Source: Clostridium sp. CAG:1024
GTDB taxonomy: Bacteria; Bacillota; Clostridia; Christensenellales; CAG-138
Assembly: GCA_000432015.1 (NCBI GenBank)
Contig: HF985515.1
Location: 1-27,575, forward strand
Length of the DNA stretch: 27,575 bases
Reading direction: 5' to 3'
Under the pieces are notes generated by a model. It had not been told where the DNA came from and searched no databases. It was given only the letters and a program-made list of their open reading frames with translations. Within the stretch, counting starts at the first letter, position 1, and each line of letters starts with the position of its first letter. This document shows positions 16,974 through 25,340 of the stretch, piece after piece. A program made the translations under genes and the position numbers.

Positions 16974-17680
16974 GATTCCTCCTCCAGCTCAAGGAACACA
17001 TCCTCGAGACTGTCGTCGCCTTTGACCTCTTCCATCGTTCCGGAGCGAATGAGACGGCCGCCCTTGATGATCGCAACCTTATCGCAGAGTTTTTCGGCCA
17101 CTTCCAAAACGTGCGTGGAGAAAAAGATCGCGCCGCCCGCATCGCAAACCTCGCGCATCATGCCCTTCAGAGTATGCGCCGCCTTCGGGTCAAGCCCCAC
17201 GAACGGCTCATCCATCAGAATCAGCTGCGGATCGTGCAGCCAGGCGGAAACAATGGCCAGCTTCTGCTTCATACCGTGGGAATAGGCGGAGATGGGGGCC
17301 GCAAGGTCGCTTGTCAGCTCGAACAGATCGCCGTATTTTTGTATGCGTTCCTGCCGCTTTGCCGCGTCAACGCCGAAAATATCCGCGATGAAGTTCAGGT
17401 ATTGAATCCCCGTCATAAAGTCGTAGAGATCCGGGTTGTCCGGAATATAAGCAAGACGCTGTTTGCAGGCGATCGGGTCCTTGCGGACGGAGACGCCGTA
17501 GACCAGGATGTCGCCGGAATCAAACCTCAGAATTCCCGCAACGGATTTCAGCGTAGTGGTTTTTCCGGCGCCGTTATGGCCGATAAAACCGTAGATTTCG
17601 CCCGGCAGGATGTGCAGCGAAAGATCACTGACCGCGGTTTTGTCCCCGTAGGTCTTGGTCAGATGTTGAATTTGCAGCAT
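16967..17680 (-). CDS. ABC transporter ATP-binding protein
   Basis: The 237-residue ATPase has Walker A GHNGAGKT (34-41), a Q-loop region, the signature YSHGMKQK (a variant of LSGGQ common in ABC-2 exporters), Walker B LILMDEP and a switch histidine (FFSTHVLE). AAGGAGG precedes ATG 17680. It energises the overlapping permease. The length is normal for this class, without the extra C-terminal domain of drug-type ATPases. Confidence 0.95.
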   Translation of the reverse strand: MLQIQHLTKTYGDKTAVSDLSLHILPGEIYGFIGHNGAGKTTTLKSVAGILRFDSGDILVYGVSVRKDPIACKQRLAYIPDNPDLYDFMTGIQYLNFIADIFGVDAAKRQERIQKYGDLFELTSDLAAPISAYSHGMKQKLAIVSAWLHDPQLILMDEPFVGLDPKAAHTLKGMMREVCDAGGAIFFSTHVLEVAEKLCDKVAIIKGGRLIRSGTMEEVKGDDSLEDVFLELEEESC

Positions 17681-17744
17681 GTTATTTTCCTCCTTTTCAT
17701 GGGCGCGGCGCTGTACAGAAACGCCGCAGTCAAATGCGAGTATC

Positions 17745-17779
17745 GAAAAAACGGATCGGCACGGGGAATAGAGCCCCGT
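17745..17779 (-). terminator. Hairpin downstream of the P-loop kinase gene
   Basis: ACGGGG (17761-17766) pairs with CCCCGT (17774-17779). On the minus strand it lies just after the stop at 17784, and a run of six T follows eight to nine bases later (plus 17746-17751). The gap makes it a weaker terminator. It separates the kinase pair from the ABC exporter operon. Confidence 0.45.
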
Positions 17780-17783
17780 TTGC

Positions 17784-18236
17784 TTATTCCGCTTTGTCTT
17801 GTAAAGAGATCGACAGAATCCGGCTGCACGCCTCCGCAGCGCTCATTTGATCCGTGTCGATGCGAAGCGCATACTCCCCGGCCTCAAAACGGCCGTGCTT
17901 TCGTTTCAGCATATCGGCGACAGGCGCGGGAAGCGTTCCATGCATTCGTTCGGTAAACCGGCGCTGGATCGTCTCAAGACTTGCGGTAACGAGCACGCGC
18001 AGAGCACCTTTCGGAAGGAGATCGAGCTGCTCGGGCTCAGATATGACATAGACGATGGCGCCGCCCGCCACCGCAGCAGCGAGCTGTTCTTTGAAAAGTG
18101 CAGCCGCAGTCGTTTCGTCCTTGGCAAGCCGCAGATAGTCTTTTCCGGAGAAAACCGTTGCGGCCATTGATGAACGCAGCTGCTCTGCAATAGAAGACTT
18201 TCCCGTACAGCTATCCCCGATCAAAGCAATCAACAT
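17784..18236 (-). CDS. Small P-loop nucleotide/metabolite kinase-like protein
   Basis: The 150-residue protein starts MLIALIGDSCTGKSSIAEQL, a Walker A loop (7-14). Further on, LRVLVTASLETIQRRFTERM resembles the LID region of small kinases (adenylate kinase/AAA_33 group), and a final segment contains ALRIDTDQMSAAE. This predicts phosphoryl transfer to a small molecule; the substrate cannot be identified. ATG 18236 overlaps the stop of the upstream kinase-like gene by seven bases, so both are made together. It is shorter than typical adenylate kinases (~215) and closer to shikimate-kinase size. Confidence 0.8.
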   Translation of the reverse strand: MLIALIGDSCTGKSSIAEQLRSSMAATVFSGKDYLRLAKDETTAAALFKEQLAAAVAGGAIVYVISEPEQLDLLPKGALRVLVTASLETIQRRFTERMHGTLPAPVADMLKRKHGRFEAGEYALRIDTDQMSAAEACSRILSISLQDKAE

Positions 18237-18856
18237 GGCGCGTGATCCTCCTTTTGTAATGCGGTCGTTTCTTTGGAAGGCTCGACTTGAACAGACTGCG
18301 CATCATCGAACGGCAGCTGAGCGGCATACTTGCAGAATTCGTCTGTCTTGGACCAGTAACGAATGCCCCAGTGCTCAAAGTCCCATCGCTCCTCGTATGC
18401 GTTGCATTCATAGTCTACGTAGTAGAGCATTCCGGCGCTTGGAACAAAGTTCGTAGGGAAGTAATCGATGTTGAGCCCGGCCGGATACAAAAGATCGCAC
18501 ATGCCGCGCACCTGATCGAGACAGCGATCCGGCAGCGCCTCGCGCTGCACGAGAGAGAACACCGTTTCGCCGGGTATATACTCTTTTAGCAGACGCTCAT
18601 TGCTGCGGTCAACGGCGAGCAGCTCGGGCATGGGAATACCGACGTCGCGGAGCAAAGCGTAGTCGCGCAGTTCCGAATCGAGCTTGTTGCCGAACTGGTA
18701 ATAGCTGCACGGCTCGTGGTGGATTTGTTTCACCACATAGAGCGCAGAAGCCCGCCTCGCGAGGTAGGAGTAGCCGCCCTTTCCCTTTCCGAGCAAGCGC
18801 TGGATCTCGTAGGCGATGCCGTCAAATAGGACGATTCCATCAATCGCAGCTGCCAT
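18230..18856 (-). CDS. Protein-kinase-fold protein with conserved catalytic residues
   Basis: ATG 18856 follows AAAGGA by nine bases; an earlier in-frame ATG (18913) would lie within the transcript leader without a site. The 208-residue product has a compact kinase fold: glycine loop GKGKGGYSYL (23-32), lysine K43 in VVKQ, a possible helix-C glutamate E62, the catalytic loop NIDYFPTN (D131, N136) and the metal aspartate in VDYE (D148). All key residues are present, so phosphoryl transfer is plausible. It lacks the C-lobe size of classical Ser/Thr kinases and is closer to small RIO/Kae-associated or aminoglycoside-kinase-like enzymes. The substrate is unknown. It overlaps the small P-loop kinase gene and has its own strong promoter. 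Confidence 0.8.
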   Translation of the reverse strand: MAAAIDGIVLFDGIAYEIQRLLGKGKGGYSYLARRASALYVVKQIHHEPCSYYQFGNKLDSELRDYALLRDVGIPMPELLAVDRSNERLLKEYIPGETVFSLVQREALPDRCLDQVRGMCDLLYPAGLNIDYFPTNFVPSAGMLYYVDYECNAYEERWDFEHWGIRYWSKTDEFCKYAAQLPFDDAQSVQVEPSKETTALQKEDHAPC

Positions 18857-18934
18857 GAGAGACGGTCCTTTCTCCGATGATTCGGGTGACGATGCACAGA
18901 CGTTATACACCAAAAGTTTTGCATCGCATGATGT

Positions 18935-18963
18935 ATTATATTAGCAGCGCGTGTATTCGTCAA
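18935..18963 (-). promoter_or_regulatory. Strong sigma-A promoter of the kinase pair
   Basis: On the minus strand TTGACG (18958-18963), a 17-base spacer and a perfect TATAAT (18935-18940) form a near-consensus promoter. Transcription would start near 18928, about 70 bases before ATG 18856. Confidence 0.85.
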
Positions 18964-19081
18964 GACACACGGAAAGGATACATGATAAATCTACGGATCA
19001 TAGGAGTATTTTGAAAAGAGACGAAAGAGACTGCCGAGAAAAGGGATCGTTGCTGCTTGGTGCGGCGTCATTGGAATGCAA

Positions 19082-19260
19082 AATAAAAACCGCAGAGCGT
19101 CAGCCGCTTTTCCGGACAGAAACAGCATTTGAATGCGGCACAGAGACAATTATACGGATGTGAAAGGAATTGCCGATAAAGGAATGGAAGGAAATCGTCA
19201 AAAGCAGTTACGCTTCGGCGATTTCCTTCCTTCGCGGGTAATCGTCCCCCGGACCCGCTG
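19082..19260 (-). ncRNA. Candidate structured non-coding RNA of about 180 nt
   Basis: A near-consensus promoter (19267-19294) faces left with no open frame or ribosome site downstream. The predicted transcript begins near 19260 with the hairpin GCGGGT...ACCCGC. Next is a stem of 12 perfect pairs, GGAAGGAAATCG (minus 19231-19220) with CGATTTCCTTCC (19197-19186), whose loop contains a further AAGC/GCTT stem. A CGGCA...TGCCG stem follows, and a G/C-rich fold ends in TTTTTATTTT (about 19089-19080). The kinase gene downstream has a separate promoter, so this looks like an independent unit. I compared it by eye with 6S, SRP, T-box and lysine-riboswitch features and found no convincing match. Confidence 0.42.
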
Positions 19261-19266
19261 AACACT

Positions 19267-19294
19267 ATTATAGCCATGCGAGAGCAAAAGTCAA
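19267..19294 (-). promoter_or_regulatory. Orphan sigma-A promoter
   Basis: TTGACT (19289-19294 on the minus strand), a 16-base spacer and TATAAT (19267-19272). No protein gene begins within 400 bases; the nearest gene on this strand has its own promoter. Confidence 0.7.
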
Positions 19295-19567
19295 CGAAAC
19301 CGCGGGAATGCGAGGTGTTTCGACAGAATCAGAAAAAGTACGACATTTTGCGATAAATAGGCGTATGGCATTTTTGAAAACAAGAAGCGTGCAGGGCAAA
19401 GACAATGCTGTTCTGCCGCCTCCACCATGATCCGTGACGTGGGAAAAGCAAGGGACGATTACTGGTCGCTGCTGGAGGAGGCAAAGGGGCGACGATAAAC
19501 ACGCAATCGCACGGCGAGACGAGAGAGTCGATCCGGAATACAAAAAAACATGAGCTGAAATCAGCAG

Positions 19568-20200
19568 ATGGGCGTTGCGTTCGGGGAAAACGGTCAGAAG
19601 CCGCTTGCAACCAGCGATTCGGTGTATGCAGGAATGCTCGGTGGTAGCTATGCAGAATTTGGTATGGATGGGAAGAATCTGGTTTTTTCAACACGAGTTG
19701 CAATGAAGAAGGGAATCAGGACACATAAATTGACCGCGGAGAATATCCGCTGGTTATATGCGGGTTATATAAAGGTATTCTGGATCCGGGGCTCGTTATT
19801 GCAAACAATAAGCGAAACTCGGTTCTCGTATTCACGGGAGATGTTGATATTCACTGAGAACCTATCATGGTGTCGATAGATCCCAATGCGACTGTAGACT
19901 TTGCCGGAGCGGCGACAGTGAAAATGATTCGTGGGCAGGAACAATTTTGGGGGAACGCTACAAGCTATCCAGGCGCCGGGTAATTGCGGATAAAAATAAA
20001 CTTGCAGAAATGCGTCGTACCAACAGAATACAATCATCTGAGGTGACCTCACTTCTAAGCAAGTTTACGAGTGTGCGTATACCAGAAGGGACGCGCAATG
20101 TCAATAGGAATTTAACAGAAAAATTCGAAGAATCGAAAATTCGCGAATCCATCCGCCGCACGTTTCCGGAGCGGGAGGCACGGCCGGCGTTGGAGCGTGT
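19568..20200 (+). pseudogene. Decayed gene of unknown family, three frames and one stop
   Basis: Three consecutive open pieces read like one protein. Piece 1 (frame of 19568): MGVAFGENGQKPLATSDSVY ... HKLTAENIRWLYAGYI. Piece 2, after a one-base deficit at about 19771: KGILDPGLVIANNKRNSVLV ... FTGDVDIH, a TGA at 19855-19857, then EPIMVSIDPNATVDFAG to YPGA. Piece 3, after a second one-base deficit at about 19980: RVIADKNKLAEMRRTNR ... GTRNVNRNLTEKFEESKIR to RTFPE. It ends near the alpha-glucosidase stop on the other strand. There is no ribosome site at 19568, so the 5' end may also be lost. The style recalls polyvalent proteins of phages and conjugative elements, but I cannot name the family. 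The gene cannot make a full product. Confidence 0.6.
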
Positions 20201-20225
20201 GTTCTGCGGGGAAGACTATGGACTG

Positions 20226-21881
20226 TCATTTTGTGGCAAGGCGCACCACACATTCATAGGGACGGAGGGCTTCGGCCTGCGCCGGCTCCGGATAGTTCCA
20301 AAGAATGCATTTCCCGCCCGGAGATGGGTACGGCAGTGCGATCGTCCAGTCGGTAAAGTTGCAGAGTACGCAAAGCGTCTCGTTTTCATACTGGCGTGTA
20401 TAGGCAAACACCGCTTCGCTCTCCGGATAGAGCAGCACGAAATCTCCCTCCCGCACGACTGCGCTGCCCTTGCGCAGCTTCAGCAGCTTGCGGTAAAAGT
20501 GCAGCACCGAGTCCGGATCCTTTTCCTGTGCCTGTGCATGGATCTCCCGATAGTTGGGGTTCACCGCAAGCCATGGCGCGCCTGTCGTAAACCCCGCGTT
20601 TGGTTCATCCGTCCACTGCATCGGCGTGCGCGCATTGTCCCGCCCAGCAAAGCGGATATATTCCATCATGCGCTCGGACGATATGTGCCCGCCGTCGACC
20701 AAATCCCGATAGGCGCGGATCGATTCGATATCCCGGCATTCCTCTATGGAAGTAAACGGCATGTTCGTCATGCCGAGTTCCTCGCCCTGATAGATATACG
20801 GCGTTCCCTGCATCAGATAGAGGCAGGCGGCCAGCATCTTTGCCGACAGCGCACGGTAGGCGGGACGGTCATCGCCAAACTTGGATACCGCCCGTGGTTG
20901 GTCGTGATTGCCCCAGAACAGGCAGTTCCAGCCTTTATCTCGCAATGCGAGCTGCCAGTTCGCGAACAAGCCCTTGAGTTTTATCAGCTCGGTCCGTTTA
21001 TCATTCCACTTGCCATAGCAGCCGTTTGACAGTTCCGTATGCGCAAACTGGAACACCATATCCAGCTCTCCGCGGTCGAAGCCTGCGTACAGCTTTGCCA
21101 GCGCCGGCGTTACATTCGGCGTTTCGCCCACCGTCATGCAGTCGTATTGGGACAGCACACGGGCGCGCATCTCCCGCAGATATTCATGCACCCGCGGGCC
21201 GTTATTGCACAGCGGCGTTAGGTCGCCGTTTGTTCCGTCCGGCAGTCCCGGTGTTTTGGAGATCAAGCTGATCACATCCATGCGGAAACCGTCCACACCC
21301 TTATCCAGCCACCAGGTCATCATGTCATAGACCTCATCGCGTACGGACGGATTCTCCCAATTCAAATCCGGCTGTTTTTTGGAGAAGATGTGCAGATAAT
21401 ACTGATCCGTTTCCGCATCGTATTCCCAAGCGGGGCCGGAAAACCAGGAGCTCCAATTATTCGGCGCGCCTCCGGTTTTTCCGTCCCGCCAGATGTAATA
21501 GTCCCGGTACGGGCTGTCCTTTGACGAGCGGGATTCCGTGAACCAACGGTGTTCGTCCGAGGTATGATTGACCACGAGATCCATCACGATTTTCAAGCCG
21601 CGCCGGTGCGCCTCGGCGAGCAGATGATCGAAATCCGCCATTGTGCCGAATTCTCTTTGAATGGCGCGGTAGTCGCTGATATCATAGCCATTGTCGTCGC
21701 CGGGCGATTGATACACGGGGCACAGCCAGATGACATCTGCCCCAAGCTCGCGAATATAATCGAGCTTTTCCGTGATGCCGTTCAGATCTCCGATCCCGTC
21801 TCCGTTCGTGTCCAAAAAGCTTCGCGGATAAATCTGATATACGATTGCGTTTTGCCACCATGTTGAATTGGACAGTGCCAT
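20226..21881 (-). CDS. malL: GH13 alpha-glucosidase, oligo-1,6-glucosidase type
   Basis: The enzyme hydrolyses terminal alpha-linked glucose from short oligosaccharides in the cytoplasm; there is no signal peptide. The 551-residue protein shows the GH13 regions: DLVVNH (101-106), GFRMDV with nucleophile D202, acid/base E253 (VGET) and D327 (FWGNHDQPR). The valine after the nucleophile (V203) is the residue associated with alpha-1,6 preference in this subfamily; alpha-1,4 enzymes usually have threonine. The trehalose-6-phosphate hydrolase relatives remain an alternative, but no PTS gene is nearby. ATG 21881 lies three bases after the response-regulator stop, so it is in the same operon and its supply may follow the two-component system. 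Confidence 0.92.
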   Translation of the reverse strand: MALSNSTWWQNAIVYQIYPRSFLDTNGDGIGDLNGITEKLDYIRELGADVIWLCPVYQSPGDDNGYDISDYRAIQREFGTMADFDHLLAEAHRRGLKIVMDLVVNHTSDEHRWFTESRSSKDSPYRDYYIWRDGKTGGAPNNWSSWFSGPAWEYDAETDQYYLHIFSKKQPDLNWENPSVRDEVYDMMTWWLDKGVDGFRMDVISLISKTPGLPDGTNGDLTPLCNNGPRVHEYLREMRARVLSQYDCMTVGETPNVTPALAKLYAGFDRGELDMVFQFAHTELSNGCYGKWNDKRTELIKLKGLFANWQLALRDKGWNCLFWGNHDQPRAVSKFGDDRPAYRALSAKMLAACLYLMQGTPYIYQGEELGMTNMPFTSIEECRDIESIRAYRDLVDGGHISSERMMEYIRFAGRDNARTPMQWTDEPNAGFTTGAPWLAVNPNYREIHAQAQEKDPDSVLHFYRKLLKLRKGSAVVREGDFVLLYPESEAVFAYTRQYENETLCVLCNFTDWTIALPYPSPGGKCILWNYPEPAQAEALRPYECVVRLATK

Positions 21882-21884
21882 GTC

Positions 21885-23375
21885 TCAAGAATCCTTTCCA
21901 AAGTATTTCTTATATACCGATACAAAATAATACGGATTTGAATAGCCGCAAAGCTGCGCGATCTCTTTCGTACCGAGCAGCCCTTCATCCATCAGCTTTT
22001 TCGCATACGTCATACGAATGCCTTGCAGATAGTCTGTAAAGGTCAGGCCGGTATGTTCCTTAAAGAGACGGCTCAGATAGATGTAATTGAGATGATACCG
22101 TTCGGAAATCTCCATCAGACTAATGTTTTTGGTATAGTTTTCGGCAAGAAAAACTTTGATTGCATCAATGATTTCCTTGGAAGATTGTGGACGCTCGTCT
22201 TTGATCGCATGTGTAACGGCACGAAATAGCTGATCCAGGTATGCGTCCATTGCAGAAAGGGAGTTTATCGCGCGAGCGGAATCAATCCCGAATTCCCGAT
22301 CAAGACGGAATCCACAGCCGATGCGCCTGCAACTCTTTTCGAATGTTAAAGAGAGGTCGATGAGCGTCTTCTGCATGGTCGGGATCGATATGTATCGCGT
22401 TGAGCGCACCGATTGTACCAAGGCTCCGCGGATACTATTCGCCACCTCGGTGCTGCCGGTTTCCATCATGACCGCAATTTCAGCGGAAGGGAAGGCGGGC
22501 AATACCGTGTGGGTTTCCGGCGCAATGTCTTCGAAGAACAAAAGGCCGCTTTTCCCATAGTATAGATGGGCACTGGCCCATTCCGCTTGAGAAAGCGCTT
22601 CTGGGGCAGTTTGGGGAGATATGCTGCCGCGCATTGCGCCAATCCGTATTTCCGTTCCATCCTTGGAAAGGGTGGTATGCAGTGCTTGCAATGCCTCTGC
22701 AAACCACGGACCTGCATCACACGCGTTTTTTGAAGAGCGCCACAGCAGTATGATCTGCTCGCTGTTGCCGACAGCCGGAGTACAAATCCACGCATCTGCT
22801 GTTTTCGAAAACAGGGGTCTCGCAGCATCCAAAACACCCGCTTGCATCGTTGGCAGCGGTATCTGGATACAGGCCAAATAGACTTGGTTTTTCGTGAGAT
22901 AATGGATGATTTGTTCTGTCAGCGGCTCCGTTCCCTCCAGTGCAGCAAGCAAGTCGGAAAGCGCCCGGTCTGTTAGGTCTGCCCTGCGCAGCGCAGCCGT
23001 ATTGAGAACCGTAACAATTCTCTGAAGCGCGTCGTTGAGCTGATCACTGTCGATCGGTTTTAGCAAATAGTCGAACACCTTTGCGTGGATCGCCTGTCGC
23101 ATATAGGTAAAATCGGAAAACTCACTGAGAACGAGGATCTTACAATTCAGCGAAAGTTCTTCTATTTGCCGCAGCAATGAGCTCCCGTCGCAAGCGGGCA
23201 TTCGCATATCTGTGATCAGAATATCCACGGGATACTGCGACAAAAAGGTGAGGGCTTCCAGCCCGTTGGACGCTTCCCCTGCAAGCGCCAGACCGAGCGA
23301 TTCCCAGCAAATACTCTTAATGAGTCCCTTGCGAATCCATTCTTCATCTTCGACGATTAGCACTTGATAGTTCAT
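21885..23375 (-). CDS. Response regulator with AraC-type DNA-binding domain (YesN-like)
   Basis: The start MNYQVLIVEDEEWIRKG (ATG 23375) is the receiver-domain start, with GAAAGG upstream; the open frame further upstream is overlap with the kinase gene. The 496-residue protein has the acidic pocket (E9, D10, E11), the phospho-acceptor D56 (ILITDMRMP) and the lysine loop (FDYLLKPID). A ~270-residue middle follows, then two AraC helix-turn-helix motifs at the C-terminus (NISLMEISERYHLNYIYLSR ... TKEIAQLCGYSNPYYFVSVY). The kinase stop is one base before this start, so they are coupled partners. It probably activates the divergent ABC importer and perhaps its own operon. Confidence 0.95.
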   Translation of the reverse strand: MNYQVLIVEDEEWIRKGLIKSICWESLGLALAGEASNGLEALTFLSQYPVDILITDMRMPACDGSSLLRQIEELSLNCKILVLSEFSDFTYMRQAIHAKVFDYLLKPIDSDQLNDALQRIVTVLNTAALRRADLTDRALSDLLAALEGTEPLTEQIIHYLTKNQVYLACIQIPLPTMQAGVLDAARPLFSKTADAWICTPAVGNSEQIILLWRSSKNACDAGPWFAEALQALHTTLSKDGTEIRIGAMRGSISPQTAPEALSQAEWASAHLYYGKSGLLFFEDIAPETHTVLPAFPSAEIAVMMETGSTEVANSIRGALVQSVRSTRYISIPTMQKTLIDLSLTFEKSCRRIGCGFRLDREFGIDSARAINSLSAMDAYLDQLFRAVTHAIKDERPQSSKEIIDAIKVFLAENYTKNISLMEISERYHLNYIYLSRLFKEHTGLTFTDYLQGIRMTYAKKLMDEGLLGTKEIAQLCGYSNPYYFVSVYKKYFGKDS

Positions 23376-23376
23376 T

Positions 23377-25176
23377 TTAAGCCCTTTCTGCCGGCAGCAT
23401 GACGATGATGCTCGTACCAATGCCAACCTCGGTTTCAATTTGGATCTCCGCGCGGTCTCCATAGAGAAGGCAAAGACGGGAGTGGAGGTTTGCCAGACCG
23501 ATGCCCTTCGCCTTTGTAGGGATTTCATTTTGGACAAACTGCGCGCGAAGCCGTTGCATTTCCTCAGGACGGATACCGCAACCGTCGTCAGAGACTTCAA
23601 TATGCAGCATTTCACCGTCGAGCCAAATCCCGATCATCAGGTTTCCCTGTTCCGACCGTGCTTCCAGCCCATGCACAATCGAATTCTCAACCAGGGGCTG
23701 CAGGAATACACGCGGAAGACGGTATTCCATCACATGCTCCGGAATATCGATCTGCACATGCAGCCGTTCACCAAAACGAATCTTCTGTATGGCCAGATAG
23801 TGCCGCACATGATCGGACTCCTCGCGTACGGTGGAAACCAGAGAAGCGTCTTGTATCGTATAGCGAAGCAGACAGCCAAGCGAATGTGCAATGGTGTCAA
23901 TCTGCGGAACATTGTGAAGGCTTGCCATGCTGCTGATGGATTGCAGCGCATTATAGAGAAAATGTGGGTTGAGCTGCGCCTGCAATGCACGCAGGATTGC
24001 TTCTTTTTGTCGAATGGTGAGCAGGTATTCGTTCTCAATTGCGGCCTGTAAGCGATCCATCAATGCGTTGAAGCTGCGCCCCATCTGTGCGACTTCATCC
24101 TGCCCGTGTACGGGGACGCGCACGGTCAGATGCTCTGAATCAACGCGATTCATCGCGTTTGCCATGTGCTCGAGCGGGCGGCTGAGCAAGCGCGAGAATA
24201 GGGCCGCCAGTATAACGGCAAAGAGAAGCACTGCAACGGCCGTAGCAACAATCGCATTGGAAACGGACGAAGCTTCTCGTACATACACGCCTTCCGGCAC
24301 AAGCGTAATGACCCGCCAATTCAACTCCGGCACATCGGAATATGCCGTGATAAATGTCTCTTTGTCCATGCGCAGAGCCGTCGCGCTTTCGGATCCGTCG
24401 ATATGTTCCATCAGCGCGTCCGGCAACTGCCCAACGATGTGTGTACCCGTGGAATCGAATATGATGTTTCCATCATAATCTGCAACATACACCAAAGGCT
24501 CATCGTCAGTGGTGATGGCTTCCGCCATGCGCGCGCATCCGCTCAAATCCATGGTAATATACATCACACCGACCGGCTCATAATGCGACTCTGTATTGAC
24601 GATCTTGCGAGCAACGCCATAGACGTAGGGCGCATTGTCCGAACTCTTGGTACGCAGAGGCATGTGCTTGTCTGTCGGCAGTGCGATCATTCCGTCTTTC
24701 CAACCCGCAACGCTTTCGTATAGCCGTAAGAAGCTCTCCGGCGTCGCACAATCGTAGCAGTTGCGGTAATACCCCGCCTCGTCTCGCGTGCAGTAGGTGA
24801 GACGGCCATCGAGATCGATGTAGATGATGCTGTAGATATCCGTGCGGCTGGACAGCTTGGACAGAAATACTGTCTGCAATAGATCTGCATAGTCGGCAGG
24901 GCTTATGTCCTCGTCACGACGTGCACTGCTCTTCAGATAACTGCGAAATCCGTTGTCAAGATATATGGACTGATAAATTGTGTTGATTTGTGAGGCGGTC
25001 GTTTCCAACTGCTCTGCTCCCAGCACAGCCAGACTCGTATTGAACGTGCCGGATTGTTCACGAATCACAGACAGAGCCTTCTGATGCGTGACAACAGTTA
25101 CAATGCCGAGCGCAGCCAGCAGCACCGCCAGCACGGCGACAATCAGTTTGTACCGTATTCTTCGAAACCGTTTCAT
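23377..25176 (-). CDS. Sensor histidine kinase, YesM family
   Basis: This 599-residue membrane kinase has a first helix at 10-30, an extracytoplasmic dCache-like sensor (~45-300) and a second helix (307-327). A HAMP domain (~328-380), the His_kinase box with H405 (QAQLNPHFLYNALQS) and an ATPase domain (ENSIVHGLE, DDGCGIR, GIGLANLHSRL) follow. All catalytic motifs are present. The PHFLYN box is the mark of the YesM group, which controls sugar uptake in Firmicutes. The ligand is probably a carbohydrate or a sugar-loaded binding protein, inferred from the neighbouring sugar importer. It heads the kinase-regulator-glucosidase operon. Confidence 0.95.
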   Translation of the reverse strand: MKRFRRIRYKLIVAVLAVLLAALGIVTVVTHQKALSVIREQSGTFNTSLAVLGAEQLETTASQINTIYQSIYLDNGFRSYLKSSARRDEDISPADYADLLQTVFLSKLSSRTDIYSIIYIDLDGRLTYCTRDEAGYYRNCYDCATPESFLRLYESVAGWKDGMIALPTDKHMPLRTKSSDNAPYVYGVARKIVNTESHYEPVGVMYITMDLSGCARMAEAITTDDEPLVYVADYDGNIIFDSTGTHIVGQLPDALMEHIDGSESATALRMDKETFITAYSDVPELNWRVITLVPEGVYVREASSVSNAIVATAVAVLLFAVILAALFSRLLSRPLEHMANAMNRVDSEHLTVRVPVHGQDEVAQMGRSFNALMDRLQAAIENEYLLTIRQKEAILRALQAQLNPHFLYNALQSISSMASLHNVPQIDTIAHSLGCLLRYTIQDASLVSTVREESDHVRHYLAIQKIRFGERLHVQIDIPEHVMEYRLPRVFLQPLVENSIVHGLEARSEQGNLMIGIWLDGEMLHIEVSDDGCGIRPEEMQRLRAQFVQNEIPTKAKGIGLANLHSRLCLLYGDRAEIQIETEVGIGTSIIVMLPAERA

Positions 25177-25340
25177 TGAACCGACCTGCGTTTTCTTTTA
25201 TTATAGCAAGCAAACGGGCATATGCGTATCGTATCTGAAGGAAAGTTAAATCTATTAAAGGACAGGCTAAATCATTATAGTCAGTTATTGGTACAATATA
25301 GAGGACATATCCAGTCAAATCAAAAAAAGGAGAGAGAAAA
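25177..25340. promoter_or_regulatory. Divergent control region of the sugar uptake module
   Basis: 164 bases separate the kinase and binding-protein genes. On the plus strand TACAAT (25292-25297) is a likely -10 without a good -35, which suits an activator-dependent promoter. On the minus strand TATAAT (25274-25279) could serve the kinase operon. A strong ribosome site (AAAGGAGAG, about 25327-25335) precedes ATG 25341. AraC-type sites would be expected here but I cannot define one. Confidence 0.45.

Noticed and set aside
19080..19260. Lysine riboswitch suggested by AAATCGCCGAAGC
   Set aside because: The AGAGG and AGTA parts of the lysine aptamer and its P4-P5 arrangement are absent, and the downstream gene has its own promoter and is not a lysine gene.
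19366..19500. Short peptides MAFLKTRSVQGKDNAVLPPPP-like and DVGKARDDYWSLLEEAKG-like
   Set aside because: Both lack ribosome sites and are under 25 codons; possibly further debris of the decayed gene, but not supportable.
19947..21029. 360-codon plus-strand frame running into the alpha-glucosidase region
   Set aside because: Only the first ~80 codons read like a real protein (the decayed gene); the rest is the antisense of the glucosidase.
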